A stretch of 64,000 bases of DNA from Pseudideonella sakaiensis (GTDB lineage: Bacteria > Pseudomonadota > Gammaproteobacteria > Burkholderiales > Burkholderiaceae_C): contig NZ_BBYR01000065.1 in NCBI RefSeq assembly GCF_001293525.1, forward strand, positions 1 to 64,000. The letters are read 5' to 3'. A program made the translations under genes and the position numbers. Of this stretch, positions 40,132 to 49,123 are shown piece by piece (the first letter of the stretch is position 1; every line of letters starts with the position of its first letter). Under the pieces are notes generated by a model that saw nothing but the letters and a program-made list of their open reading frames with translations, did no database searches and was not told where the DNA came from.

Positions 40132-41014
40132 GTTCGCCGTCGTCGGCGGCAGCTACGCCGGCCTGTCGGCCGCGCTGCAGCTCGCCCGCGCCCGCCGCCA
40201 GGTGCTGGTGATCGATGCCGGGCAGCGGCGCAACCGCTTCGTCGATGACGCGGGCGCCGCCGCCCACGGCTTCCTCGGCCAGGACGGACGGGCACCGGCC
40301 GCCATCGCGGCGGATGCCCGCGCGCAGCTTCTGCGCTACGCGGGGGTGCGGTGGATCGACGGCCACGCGGACGACGCCGGGCTCGGCCGCGACGGCGGGC
40401 TCCACCTGCGCGTCGACGGCCAGCCCGTCCGCGCCGCCCGGCTCATCCTCGCCACCGGGGTGCGCGACGTCCTGCCCGAGGTGCCGGGCCTGGCCGAGCG
40501 CTGGGGACGCAGCGTGTTCCACTGCCCGTACTGCCACGGCCACGAGGCCGGGGAGCGCATCGGCATCGTCGCGGCCTCGGCACTCGCCGTGCACCAGGCG
40601 CTGATGCTGCCGGACTGGGCGCCGACGACGCTGTTCCTAAACGGCGTCGAGCCGCCCGACCCGCAACAGGCCGCGGCGCTCGCACGCCGCGGCGCGCGCA
40701 TCGAGCCGGTGCCGATCCAGCGCATCGACGGCGTGGCCGACGTGCTGCTGGCCGACGGCCGACGGCTGCCGATGACGGGGCTCTTCACGCAGCCCCGGGT
40801 GCTTCCGGCCAGCCCGCTGGCCGAGCAGCTCGGCTGCGCGATGGCGCAGGGGCCGATGGGGCCCTACGTCGAGGTCCGCGAGGGCCAGGCGACGGGCGTC
40901 CCGAATGTCTTCGCCTGCGGCGATGCCGCACGCCCGGCGGGCAATATCGCGCTGGCCGTGGCCGACGGCGCGATGGCGGGCTTCGGCGCCCACCGGGCCG
41001 CGATGGGGTTCTGA
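40115..41014 (+). CDS. Thioredoxin-reductase-like FAD-dependent oxidoreductase
   Basis: A 299-aa flavoprotein with an N-terminal FAD site (GGSYAGLSAALQLARA), the ATG motif (LATGVRDVLPEVPG), a redox-active pair C137-P-Y-C140, and a C-terminal FAD segment (VFACGDAARPAGNIALAVADGAMAG). The second nucleotide-binding motif is degenerate (GIVAASALAVHQAL instead of GxGxxA), so NADPH use is uncertain. It is the TrxB-like type often found downstream of Rrf2 regulators and probably reduces a small thiol or protein partner. Confidence 0.87.
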   Translation: MFLATEFAVVGGSYAGLSAALQLARARRQVLVIDAGQRRNRFVDDAGAAAHGFLGQDGRAPAAIAADARAQLLRYAGVRWIDGHADDAGLGRDGGLHLRVDGQPVRAARLILATGVRDVLPEVPGLAERWGRSVFHCPYCHGHEAGERIGIVAASALAVHQALMLPDWAPTTLFLNGVEPPDPQQAAALARRGARIEPVPIQRIDGVADVLLADGRRLPMTGLFTQPRVLPASPLAEQLGCAMAQGPMGPYVEVREGQATGVPNVFACGDAARPAGNIALAVADGAMAGFGAHRAAMGF

Positions 41015-41054
41015 GGCCGAGCGGGGCCGCGGCGCGCGCGGCGCCCGCGTGTCC

Positions 41055-41819
41055 TCAGCGCCCCTCGAAGCGCGGCGTGCGCTGCTCGCGCAGGCTGGCC
41101 AGGCCCTCGGCGAAGTCGGCGCTGCCGAACACCGCCTCCGTCTCGCGCAGCGCGAGCGCGCTGCGTTCGACCGGGCCCTTGGGCAGCACGTCGTTGGCGA
41201 AGCGCTTGAGCATCGTCATCACCAGCGGCGCGTGCGCGGCCATGCGGCGCGCCATCGCCTGCGCCTCCTCGACCTGGCGGCCGACGGGCACGAGGCGGTT
41301 GACGAAGCCGACCTCGTAGGCGCGCTGCGCGCTGACCTCCTCACCGAGCAGCATCAGCTCCATCGCGATCTTGTGCGGGATGCGGCCCGGCAGCGAGCCG
41401 ATCAGGCCGCCGGCGAAGCCCATCTTGGCCTCCGGGTAGACGAAGCGCGCGTTCTCGGCGGCAACGCAGAGGTCGCACATCTGCACCAGCACCAGCGCCC
41501 CGCCGACGCACCAGCCGGCGACCGCGGCGATCACCGGCTTGTCGACCTCGATCACCACGCCGGGCGTGAAGCGGCGGTAGTCCGGCGGCTCCGTGGCCGC
41601 CTTGTCGCGGCCGGCCGAGAAGGCGCGGTCGCCGGCACCGGTGAGCACCGCCACGCGGTCCTCGTCGCGGGCATTGAAGTGGCGCCAGGCCGCGGCCAGC
41701 GCCCGTTCGACGGCGGCATCGATGGCATTGAGGCGCTCGGGCCGGTGGATGGTGATCGTCGCGACGCCGTCCTGCGACGTGTAGCGCAGCACCTCGGCGT
41801 GTTCCTGCATCGGGTTCAT
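41055..41819 (-). CDS. Enoyl-CoA hydratase/isomerase family protein
   Basis: A 254-aa crotonase-family enzyme. The oxyanion-hole residues lie in AFSAGRDKAA and in AVAGWCVGGALVLVQMCDL; the PEAKMGFAGGLIGSLPG region follows. It hydrates or isomerises enoyl-CoAs. It is the last gene of an eight-gene operon, 37 bp after the acyl-CoA ligase, and would act on the CoA ester made by that ligase. Whether both catalytic glutamates are in place could not be settled by eye. Confidence 0.87.
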   Translation of the reverse strand: MNPMQEHAEVLRYTSQDGVATITIHRPERLNAIDAAVERALAAAWRHFNARDEDRVAVLTGAGDRAFSAGRDKAATEPPDYRRFTPGVVIEVDKPVIAAVAGWCVGGALVLVQMCDLCVAAENARFVYPEAKMGFAGGLIGSLPGRIPHKIAMELMLLGEEVSAQRAYEVGFVNRLVPVGRQVEEAQAMARRMAAHAPLVMTMLKRFANDVLPKGPVERSALALRETEAVFGSADFAEGLASLREQRTPRFEGR

Positions 41820-41856
41820 GGGCTGTCCTTGGAGAAAGGTCGATCCGGCGGGCCGT

Positions 41857-43410
41857 TCAGTCCAGCGGCCGGGCGTCGCCGCTGCCGCCCTCGGCCGCGA
41901 CGCGACGCAGCGGCTGCTTGAGCACCTTGCCGTTCGGCGAGGTGGGCAGTTGGGGCAGCACGTAGACGGCCCGCGGATGCTTGTAGGGCGCGATGCGCGC
42001 CGCGAGGAAGGCCTTCAGAGCCGCCAGGCGGAGCTGCTCACCGGCGGCGAGCTCGACGAAGGCGACCACGGTCTCGCTGCCGTCGGCCTGGCCGGCGACG
42101 ACGGCCGAGTGCACGATCGCGGGGTGGGCGTTCAGCGCGTTCTCGACTTCCAACGGGTAGACGTTGAAGCCGCCGGCGATGATCAGGTCCTTGGTGCGGC
42201 CGACGATGTGCACGTGCCCGTCGGCGTCGATGCGGGCCAGGTCCTCGGTGTTGAACCAGCCGCCGGGGCGCGTGACGCGGGCGGTCAGTGACGGATCGCG
42301 GTAATAGCCCTGCATGACGTTCGGCCCGCGCGCCCAGAGCTCGCCGACGCCGCCGTCGGCGACCGGCCGGCCGTCGGCATCGCTCAGCGCCAGCTCGACG
42401 CCGGGCAGCGCGCGGCCGACGGAGCAGTCGGCACGCGGCTCGTCCAGCCGGGTCCAGCACAGGCCGGAGCCCTCGGTCAGCCCGTAGCCGTTGTGAAGCG
42501 GCAGGCCGAACAGGGCCTCGGTGTCGGCCTTCACGGTGGCGTCGATCGGTGCGCCGCCGGCCGCGATGAAGCGCAGCGCAGGCGCCGGCAGCGGCGCGCC
42601 ACCGGCATGGTCGACCAGCTTGGCGAACATCGCCGGCGCGCCCTGCAACATCGTGATGCCGTCCTCGCGCAGCGCCGTGGCGCAGGCGGCCGCCGAGAAG
42701 CGTGGGACCAGTCGCAGGTGGGCCCCGGCGCGCAGCGTGCCGCCGAAGGCACCGGCCAGGCCCATCACGTGGGTGATCGGCAGCACGCCGTAGACGCGGT
42801 CGGCCGGCGTGACCCGGCGCAGCGCCACCATCTGCGCCGACAGGTACAGCAGGTTGGCGTGCGAGAGCATCACGCCCTTGGGCGTGCCGGTGGTGCCGGT
42901 GGTGTAGATCAGCACGGCCGTGTCGTCGGCATCGCCGCGCACCGGGTCGGGCTCGCCCGCCGGCGCACCGGCGGCCCAGGCGAAGTCGCCCAGCAGCGCG
43001 TGCGGGACGGCCTGCGCGCCGTGCCGCTGCGCGTGCGCAGCGGCGTCGGGCGAGCCCTCGGTCAGGTGGATCACGCAGCGCGGATCGCAATGGCGGCGGA
43101 TCGCATCGACCTCCAGCGGCGCGCGCCGCGCGTTCTCGAGCACCGCGCAGGCGTCGCGCTCGCCGCAGGCGAGGATGAAGGCCGCCAGGCCCAGCCCGTT
43201 CTCGCCGATCAGCATCACGCGGTCGCCGGGGCCGACGCCGCGCGCCTGCAGTTCGGCCGCGGCGGCATCGATGGCCTCGGCCAGCCGGCGATACGTCCAG
43301 TGCCGGCCCTCGGCGCTGACGGCCGGCGCGTCAGGGCAGCGCGCGGCCCAGCCGCGCGCGGGCTCGGACAGGCGCCGTGGTGCCGCGTCCATCTCAGGTG
43401 GCCGAGACAT
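41857..43410 (-). CDS. AMP-forming acyl-CoA ligase
   Basis: A 517-aa ANL-superfamily enzyme with the P-loop [11 protein letters not shown], the GYGLTEGSG motif, [11 protein letters not shown] and the C-terminal lysine context [11 protein letters not shown]. It activates a carboxylic acid as its CoA ester. The ATG at 43410 overlaps the AcuI-like gene by 17 bp; an ATG six codons later is an alternative. It is a different paralogue from the SauT-like ligase at 778-2277. The substrate is presumably the acid imported by the Bug receptor that heads the operon. Confidence 0.85.
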   Translation of the reverse strand: MSRPPEMDAAPRRLSEPARGWAARCPDAPAVSAEGRHWTYRRLAEAIDAAAAELQARGVGPGDRVMLIGENGLGLAAFILACGERDACAVLENARRAPLEVDAIRRHCDPRCVIHLTEGSPDAAAHAQRHGAQAVPHALLGDFAWAAGAPAGEPDPVRGDADDTAVLIYTTGTTGTPKGVMLSHANLLYLSAQMVALRRVTPADRVYGVLPITHVMGLAGAFGGTLRAGAHLRLVPRFSAAACATALREDGITMLQGAPAMFAKLVDHAGGAPLPAPALRFIAAGGAPIDATVKADTEALFGLPLHNGYGLTEGSGLCWTRLDEPRADCSVGRALPGVELALSDADGRPVADGGVGELWARGPNVMQGYYRDPSLTARVTRPGGWFNTEDLARIDADGHVHIVGRTKDLIIAGGFNVYPLEVENALNAHPAIVHSAVVAGQADGSETVVAFVELAAGEQLRLAALKAFLAARIAPYKHPRAVYVLPQLPTSPNGKVLKQPLRRVAAEGGSGDARPLD

Positions 43411-44386
43411 CGACCACCACCCGGCCCTGGACCTGGCCCTGCAGCAGGCGCTCCGCGGCGGCCGCCGCCTCGCCCAGGCCGATCTCGGTGACGATGCGCT
43501 CGATCACCGGCGGTGCCTCGAGCGCCAGCGCCTGCCAGGCCTGGCGGCGGCGCTCGACCGGCGCCATCACACTGTCGACGCCGATCAGCCGCACGCCGCG
43601 CAGGATGAAGGGCGCGACGCTGCCCGGCAGGTCCAGCCCCTGGGCCATGCCGCAGGCGGCCACCGTGCCGCCGTAGCGCGTCGCGGCGCAGGCATTGGCC
43701 AGCGTGTGGCTGCCCACGCTGTCGACCACGGCGGCCCAGCGCTCGCGCGCCAGCGGCTTGCCGGGCTGCGACAGGCTCTCCCGCGACACGACACCCCGCG
43801 CGCCCAGCTCCCGCAGCCGCGCCTCGGACTCCGGCCGGCCGGTCGACGCGACGACCTCGAAGCCCCGCCGCGCCAGCAGCGCGACCGCGAAGCTGCCGAC
43901 GCCGCCGTTGGCCCCGGTCACCAGCACCTCGCCCGCACCAGCGCGCACGCCCTGCTCCTCCAGCGCCTGCACGCAGAGCATCGCGGTGTAGCCGGCGGTG
44001 CCGATCGCCATCGCCTGGCGGGCATCCAGCCCCGCCGGCAGCGGCAGCAGCCAGGCCGCGGGCACGCGCGCCCGCTGCGCGAGACCGCCCCAGTGGTTCT
44101 CGCCGACGCCCCAGCCATTGAGCAGCACCGCGTCGCCGGGGCGGTAGTCGGGGTGGCTGCTGGCCGCGACGGTACCGGCGAAATCGATGCCGGGCACCAT
44201 CGGGTAACGGCGCACGACCGGCGCACGGCCGGTGATGGCCAACCCGTCCTTGTAGTTGAGCGTGGAGTAGGCGATGTCCACCGTGACCTCGCCCTCGGGC
44301 AGCTGGTCGTCGGTGAGGTCGGTGAGCGTCACCTGCGGTGCGCGGGCACCGTCGGCGGGGGCATTCAGCAGCAGGGCCTTGAACAT
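43394..44386 (-). CDS. AcuI/YhdH-type NADPH-dependent acryloyl-CoA reductase
   Basis: A 330-aa medium-chain reductase of the YhdH/AcuI subgroup. Diagnostic segments are [36 protein letters not shown] and the nucleotide-binding [14 protein letters not shown]. It has no zinc ligands. AcuI reduces acryloyl-CoA to propionyl-CoA, a detoxifying step when acrylate or 3-hydroxypropionate derivatives are broken down. With the ligase and enoyl-CoA hydratase downstream, it suggests a C3 acyl-CoA branch in this operon. Confidence 0.85.
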   Translation of the reverse strand: MFKALLLNAPADGARAPQVTLTDLTDDQLPEGEVTVDIAYSTLNYKDGLAITGRAPVVRRYPMVPGIDFAGTVAASSHPDYRPGDAVLLNGWGVGENHWGGLAQRARVPAAWLLPLPAGLDARQAMAIGTAGYTAMLCVQALEEQGVRAGAGEVLVTGANGGVGSFAVALLARRGFEVVASTGRPESEARLRELGARGVVSRESLSQPGKPLARERWAAVVDSVGSHTLANACAATRYGGTVAACGMAQGLDLPGSVAPFILRGVRLIGVDSVMAPVERRRQAWQALALEAPPVIERIVTEIGLGEAAAAAERLLQGQVQGRVVVDVSAT

Positions 44387-44433
44387 GGTCGGAACTCGGA
44401 AGTGGCGGGAGGAGCGGCCGCAGCTCGGAGGCT

Positions 44434-44469
44434 GAGAGGCTGTCGTCGACGAGAGCCTGTCAGCCTCTC
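44434..44469. repeat. Intercistronic inverted repeat
   Basis: Perfect nine-base arms, GAGAGGCTG (44434-44442) and CAGCCTCTC (44461-44469), flank an 18-base loop. It overlaps the end of the 2-hydroxyacid dehydrogenase gene, 48 bp before the AcuI-like start. There is no T tract; it may act as an mRNA processing or attenuation element. Confidence 0.4.
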
Positions 44470-45407
44470 GAGGCCGGGCCGCCGGCCAGATGGTGCAGCA
44501 GACGGTCGGCGACCCGCTCGCTGACGCGGGCTTCCGACTGGACCGTGCTGCTGCCCACGTGGGGGCTCAGCAGCAGCCCGGGCGGCGGATCGGCGAACAC
44601 CGAGTCGGCCGGCAAGGGCTCGGTGTCGAAGACGTCCAGTGCGGCGCCGCGCAGGTGGCCGCGCCGCAGCGCCTCCACCACCGCCGCACCGTCCACGATG
44701 GCGCCGCGCGCGGTGTTGATGAGCACGGCGCCGGGCTTCATCCGGGCGATCTCGGCCGCGCCGATCAGGCCGCGGGTCGCGTCGGTGAGCGGCAGGTGCA
44801 GGCTCAGCACGTCGCAGCGGGTCAGCAGCTCGGCCAGCGGCAGGAGGGGCACGTCGCACAGCGCCGGATCGAGGTCGGGCGGGGTGCGCCGGGCATGCGC
44901 CAGCACCTGCAGGCCCAGGCCGCGCGCGAGCCGGGCCGTCAGCTGGCCGATGGCGCCGAAGCCCACCACGCCGAGCGTGGCGCCGGCCGCCTCGTCGCCC
45001 AGGCGTGCCGGCGGTCGGGGCCAGGCCCCGGCGGCGACGCCGGCGGTGGCGGTGAAGCTGCCAGGCCGGCGCAGCAGCAGCAGGCAGGTGATCACGTACT
45101 CGGCCACCGAGCGGGCGTTCGCGCCGGTCGCCGGCAGCACGGCGATGCCGCGCGCCTCGCAGCCCGGCACGTCGATGTTGTCGAGTCCGACCCCGAGCCG
45201 CCCGACGGCGCGGCAGCGCTGCAGCGCCTCCAGCAGCGCGCCGCGCACCGGGGTGCGGTTGGCGACCACCAGCGCGTCCGCGGACGGCGCCGCGGCCAGC
45301 AGCGCGTCGGGCGACTCGAACAGGCCGGGCCGGTAGTCGACCTCGTGCTCGGCGGCCAGCCGCTCGCGCGCGGCCGCCTGCATCGGCTCGGTGACCAGGA
45401 TCCGCAC
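44460..45407 (-). CDS. D-isomer-specific 2-hydroxyacid dehydrogenase (SerA-like)
   Basis: A 315-aa NAD-dependent enzyme of the phosphoglycerate dehydrogenase family. The Rossmann motif is [18 protein letters not shown] near residue 150; the catalytic Arg, Glu and His lie in [21 protein letters not shown] and SPHVGSST. It has no C-terminal ACT domain, so it is a catabolic or general type rather than a regulated biosynthetic SerA. The GTG start at 45407 lies five bases from the end of the AhpD-like gene. It would interconvert a 2-oxo acid and a D-2-hydroxy acid in the operon pathway. Confidence 0.87.
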   Translation of the reverse strand: MRILVTEPMQAAARERLAAEHEVDYRPGLFESPDALLAAAPSADALVVANRTPVRGALLEALQRCRAVGRLGVGLDNIDVPGCEARGIAVLPATGANARSVAEYVITCLLLLRRPGSFTATAGVAAGAWPRPPARLGDEAAGATLGVVGFGAIGQLTARLARGLGLQVLAHARRTPPDLDPALCDVPLLPLAELLTRCDVLSLHLPLTDATRGLIGAAEIARMKPGAVLINTARGAIVDGAAVVEALRRGHLRGAALDVFDTEPLPADSVFADPPPGLLLSPHVGSSTVQSEARVSERVADRLLHHLAGGPASRG

Positions 45408-45412
45408 GCGGC

Positions 45413-45772
45413 TCAGGCGGCGGGCTGGCGGGCCGGATCGAACTGGCCGAAGGCCTCCATCGCGCGCACCGAGTACACGTAGGCGGCGCCGGCGTTCAGC
45501 GCGATCGCGGTGCCCAGCGCATCGGCCAGCTCGGCTTCGGTGACGCCGGCCTGGCGGGCGGCATTGGCATGCGAGGCGATGCAGCCGTCGCAGCGGGTGG
45601 TCACGGCGACGGCCAGCGCGATCAGCTCGCGCGTCTTGGCGTCCAGCGCGCCGGCGCCGTTCTGCGCCGCGGCCAGGCCCTGGTAGCCGGCGATCAGCTT
45701 CGGGCTGACCTTGCCCAGGTCGCCGGCGGCGCGCTTGGTGTTGGTGAGTTGGGCGATCCAGTTGTTCAGCAT
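45413..45772 (-). CDS. Carboxymuconolactone decarboxylase/AhpD-like protein
   Basis: A 119-aa helical protein with the AhpD-type redox site C61-DG-C64 and His68 (CDGCIASH). This CxxCxxxH arrangement gives alkylhydroperoxidase-like thiol activity in the family rather than decarboxylation. The ATG at 45772 is preferred because the conserved first helix starts there; upstream codons are poorly conserved in composition. It sits within the eight-gene operon, between the enolase-superfamily enzyme and the 2-hydroxyacid dehydrogenase. Confidence 0.85.
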   Translation of the reverse strand: MLNNWIAQLTNTKRAAGDLGKVSPKLIAGYQGLAAAQNGAGALDAKTRELIALAVAVTTRCDGCIASHANAARQAGVTEAELADALGTAIALNAGAAYVYSVRAMEAFGQFDPARQPAA

Positions 45773-45856
45773 CGGGAGCTTTCGGAGGGTGGGAGAAGAA
45801 GAACAGGGGCGCGCGCCGGTGCGTGGCACCCGGGCGGCCGCGGTGCGATGCCCGGC

Positions 45857-47077
45857 TCAGCTGCGCTTGTATTGCAGCAGGCCGCCGCTGCCCTTGGGCG
45901 GACGGGCGCGGATCGCGGCCTCGATCGGGTCGGTGCCCCAGCCCGGCCGGTCGGGCACGATCAGCTCGCCGTTGCGGATTTCCGGGCCGTGGGTGTAGAG
46001 CTCGTGCTCCCAGGGCAGGCGGTCGACGTCGACCTCCATCACGCGCAGGTTGGGCACCGCCGCGGCGAAGTGCAGGTTCATCAGCGTGCACAGGTCGCCG
46101 TAGAAGTTGTGCGGCGCCACGTTGACGTCGTAGGCGTCGCAGGCGGCCGCGATCTTCATCGACTGCCAGACGCCGTTCCACACCGTGTCGACGATGCCGA
46201 CGTCGATCGCCTGGTGCTGCAGGTAGGGCAGGAAGCCGCGCACGCCGAACACCGTCTCGCAGGACGCGATCGGGTGGGCGCTGTGCTGGCGCACGTGGGC
46301 CAGCGCCTGCGGTTGCGTGCTGTCGATCTCGACCCAGAACAGCGGCAGGTCGGCGATCTCGCGCAGGATGCGCAGCATGCCCTCGGGCTTGGCGTTGAAG
46401 TTGAGGTCGATCAGGATCTCGGTGTCCGGGCCGGCCCCTTCGCGCAGCGCCTCCAGGTGGGCGCGGATGTTGCGCAGCAGCCGCGGCGTGACGTTCAGCC
46501 CCGGCTCGAAGGGCACCGCGAAGCCGGGCCGCCACGCGTAGGCATCGCCCTCGTCGTGCAGGAAGAGGTTGGTCTTCAGCGCCTTGAAGCCGCGTTCCGT
46601 GGCCTCTGCGGCGGCGCGCGTGACGCCGGCCAGGTCGGTCACGCGCTTGCCGTAGTGGGTCGGGTGGTTGATGCGCCAGGTCGGGCAGTGCGACCAGTAC
46701 ACCGGCACCGTGCCGCGCAGCTTGCCGCCCAGCAGCTCGTAGCAGGGCACGCCGAGCGCCTTCGCCTTGGCGTCGAGCATCGCGTTCTCGAGCGCGCCGA
46801 GGGCCTGGCCGATCACGCTGCCGGGCGCCGGGCGGGTCAGGCAGCTGGCCTCGGTGAAGAAGCGCTCGTGCTGGAAGACGTCGTAGCCGACCAGGCGGCG
46901 CGCCAGCTGCTCGATCACCGCGCCGACGCCGGGCGAGCCGAAGCCCTCGTCGTACTCGCTCCAGCCGGTGACGGCCGGGTCGTCGGTGCTGAGCTTGAGG
47001 AAGAAGTAGTTGCGCCAGCCGGCATCACAGACCAGGGTCTCGACGCCGGTGACCTTCAGCAGGGGACGGGTGCTCAC
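45857..47077 (-). CDS. Mandelate racemase/enolase-superfamily enzyme
   Basis: A 406-aa member of the enolase superfamily. The barrel has ALKTN near residue 170, a metal ligand in LIDLNFN, a second in VEID, a third in SCETV, and a catalytic histidine region APHNFYGDL. The pattern fits acid-sugar or hydroxy-acid dehydratases of the mandelate racemase group rather than the muconate lactonizing group, so it differs from the enzyme at 17875. The start is a GTG at 47077. It is 11 bp from the dioxygenase-like gene in the same operon. The reaction is unknown. Confidence 0.85.
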   Translation of the reverse strand: MSTRPLLKVTGVETLVCDAGWRNYFFLKLSTDDPAVTGWSEYDEGFGSPGVGAVIEQLARRLVGYDVFQHERFFTEASCLTRPAPGSVIGQALGALENAMLDAKAKALGVPCYELLGGKLRGTVPVYWSHCPTWRINHPTHYGKRVTDLAGVTRAAAEATERGFKALKTNLFLHDEGDAYAWRPGFAVPFEPGLNVTPRLLRNIRAHLEALREGAGPDTEILIDLNFNAKPEGMLRILREIADLPLFWVEIDSTQPQALAHVRQHSAHPIASCETVFGVRGFLPYLQHQAIDVGIVDTVWNGVWQSMKIAAACDAYDVNVAPHNFYGDLCTLMNLHFAAAVPNLRVMEVDVDRLPWEHELYTHGPEIRNGELIVPDRPGWGTDPIEAAIRARPPKGSGGLLQYKRS

Positions 47078-47088
47078 GGGGGGCAGGC

Positions 47089-47721
47089 TCAGGGAGAAGG
47101 AAGGGAAGCGGACGGCGGCAGCGCGACGGGCGGCGTGTAGCCGGACACGAAGGCCTTGGGCTGGCCGGTGGCGGGATCGAACACCTGGCGCGTGATGCGG
47201 CCGATGTTGCCGCCGTAGACGTGGATGCTGATCGAGCAGCGGTCCGGCACCGCATTGCTGACGCGGTGCACGTCGCCCAGCGTCGGCGACACGGCGTCCA
47301 CGTCGCCCGCCGTCAGCAGGTCCTCGCCGAGGGGGACCAGCGGCTGGCCGGGCTGCGGCGGCGCATAGCGCTCGCCGCGCTCGGCGCCGCGCAGCATGCC
47401 GATCAGCCCCCACACCGTGTGGTTGTGCACCGGCGTGCGCTGGCCGGGCCCCCAGACGAAGCTGACCACCGAGAAGCGGTCGTGCGGATCGGCGTGCAGC
47501 AGGTACTGCTGGTAGTGCACCGGGTGCGGCTGGGCGCAGGACTCGGGCAGCCAGTCGTCGTGGCCCACCAGGTCCGCCAGCAGCGGGCGGGCCGCCGCCA
47601 GCAGCCCCGCCTCGCCCCCGGGCGGCGGTTCGTCGTGCAGCCGGGCCAGCCCCTGCACGAAGGCGGCGAAGCGCGGCGCGGCCGGGGGCACCGGCGGAAA
47701 GTCCTGCGGCACGGCAGCCAT
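47089..47721 (-). CDS. Thiol dioxygenase-family cupin, 3-mercaptopropionate dioxygenase-like
   Basis: A 210-aa cupin of the cysteine dioxygenase superfamily. The iron-binding histidines are H99, H101 and H152, and Tyr169 corresponds to the conserved active-site tyrosine. The position occupied by the crosslinking cysteine in mammalian CDO is glycine here (Gly105 in HTVWG), as in bacterial 3-mercaptopropionate dioxygenases. It would oxidise a thiol to a sulfinic acid. It is the second gene of the operon, 10 bp after the Bug receptor, beside a CoA ligase and AcuI-like reductase, so a C3 thiol is a reasonable but unproven substrate. Confidence 0.8.
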   Translation of the reverse strand: MAAVPQDFPPVPPAAPRFAAFVQGLARLHDEPPPGGEAGLLAAARPLLADLVGHDDWLPESCAQPHPVHYQQYLLHADPHDRFSVVSFVWGPGQRTPVHNHTVWGLIGMLRGAERGERYAPPQPGQPLVPLGEDLLTAGDVDAVSPTLGDVHRVSNAVPDRCSISIHVYGGNIGRITRQVFDPATGQPKAFVSGYTPPVALPPSASLPSP

Positions 47722-47731
47722 CGGCGGCTCC

Positions 47732-48718
47732 TCAGTCGAGCGAGATGTTCATCGGGCGGATCACCTCGCCCCAGCGCTTGACCTCGGCGTTCACGTACGC
47801 GGTGAACTCCTTCGAGCCGGTGGGCACGGGCGTCGCGCCCAGGGTCTTCAGCCGCGCCAGCACGGCCTCGTCCTTCATCACCTGGGCCACCTCGGCCGCG
47901 AGGCGGTCGACCACGGCCGGCGGCGTGCCGGTGGGCGCGAACAGGCCGTACCAGGCCGTCACGTCGTAGCCCGGCAGCGTCTCCGACATCGCCGGGATGG
48001 TCGGCGCGAGCGGGCTGCGCTTGGTCGTGGTGACGGCGAGGCCCTGCAGCCGCTTGTCCGCGATGAACGGCAAGGCCTCGTTCGCGAACACCATGTTCGC
48101 CTGGCCGCCCATGGTGTCCTGCATCGCCGGCGCGCCGCCCTTGTAGGGCACGTTGACGATGTCGACGCCGGCCATCGACTTGAACAGCTCGCAGGACAGG
48201 AAGGGGCTGGTGCCCACGCCGGTCGTCGCGCAGCTCAGCTTGCCCGGGTTGGCCTTGGCGTAGCCGATCAGCTCGGCCACGTTGGCGAACTTCTCCTTCG
48301 GACCGAGCGCGAGGTAGTTCGGCACCGCGACCAGCTGCGCCACCGGCACCAGGTCCTTCGTGATGTCGTAGCTCGGCTTCTTGTAGAAGTGCTGGTTCAG
48401 CGCGTTCGAGATGCTGCCGAGCAGCAGCGTGTAGCCGTCCGGCGTGGCGCGCGCCACCTGGGCCGAGCCCAGCATGCTGCCGGCGCCCGGCTTGTTCTCG
48501 ACGATCACCGTCTGCTTCAGCGCCGTGCCCAGGCGCTCGGACACGAGGCGGGCCAGCGTGTCGGTGTTCCCGCCGGGCGCGAAGGGCACGACGATCGTGA
48601 TGGTCTTGCTCGGCCAGGCATCGGCGGCGGCGGCGCCGGCCGCCCAGGCGATGGCACCGGCGGCGACGAGGGCCTGGACGGCCAGGCGGCGGGGACGACG
48701 GGGCAGGTCGCGGGACAT
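47732..48718 (-). CDS. Bug-family periplasmic receptor (third copy)
   Basis: A 328-aa TctC/Bug solute-binding protein. A signal peptide ends near residue 32 (AAAADA); WPSKTITIVVPFAPGGNTDT starts the mature protein and VPYKGGAPAMQDTMGG is the second signature. It heads the eight-gene minus-strand operon running to 41055 and probably defines its substrate. GGAGA before the ATG supports the start. The promoter should lie in the AT-rich patch upstream at 48833-48891. Confidence 0.9.
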   Translation of the reverse strand: MSRDLPRRPRRLAVQALVAAGAIAWAAGAAAADAWPSKTITIVVPFAPGGNTDTLARLVSERLGTALKQTVIVENKPGAGSMLGSAQVARATPDGYTLLLGSISNALNQHFYKKPSYDITKDLVPVAQLVAVPNYLALGPKEKFANVAELIGYAKANPGKLSCATTGVGTSPFLSCELFKSMAGVDIVNVPYKGGAPAMQDTMGGQANMVFANEALPFIADKRLQGLAVTTTKRSPLAPTIPAMSETLPGYDVTAWYGLFAPTGTPPAVVDRLAAEVAQVMKDEAVLARLKTLGATPVPTGSKEFTAYVNAEVKRWGEVIRPMNISLD

Positions 48719-49123
48719 GGGGTCTCCTGGAAGCGATGGGCAGGCGCCGGACTGCGTCGCCGCACGAGGCGGCCCGACGCACCGGCGGCGAACTTTCGAC
48801 TGGCTCGGAGTGTGGACCTCATCGCCCCCGGATGCAATTAGGGTTTAGGATTACTATCTCAATTTATAGGACATCAACAAGGAAGAAGCCTATCTGGCTC
48901 ACCATCGACACAGGTCAGCCATCCCAATGGATGGCAGGAAGATCCATGATCCAGCGACATCCCGCCGCCTCCCGGGCCGTGATGCCGGGAAACGGTCGAG
49001 GCCAACGATGGCGGAGCAGCGGAATACCACCCGTCCGAGGCCGATCGGCGGGCAGCGTCTGGCGCAGGCGGCGCCACCGCGCGTCGACTCGCCGACGCGC
49101 GTTCGCAGGCCCGATCCGGGCCT
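48719..49123. promoter_or_regulatory. 405-bp non-coding region with an AT-rich promoter-like patch
   Basis: No convincing gene lies here; open frames are short and compositionally odd. A patch at 48833-48891 is strikingly AT-rich for this genome. Read on the minus strand it offers TTGATG and TTGAGA as -35 candidates and TATAAA/TAGTAAT-like -10 candidates about 115-170 bp before the Bug receptor start. The patch may be the promoter for the operon at 41055-48718, but the exact boxes are ambiguous. The flank next to the Tm-1-like gene shows nothing definite. Confidence 0.4.
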
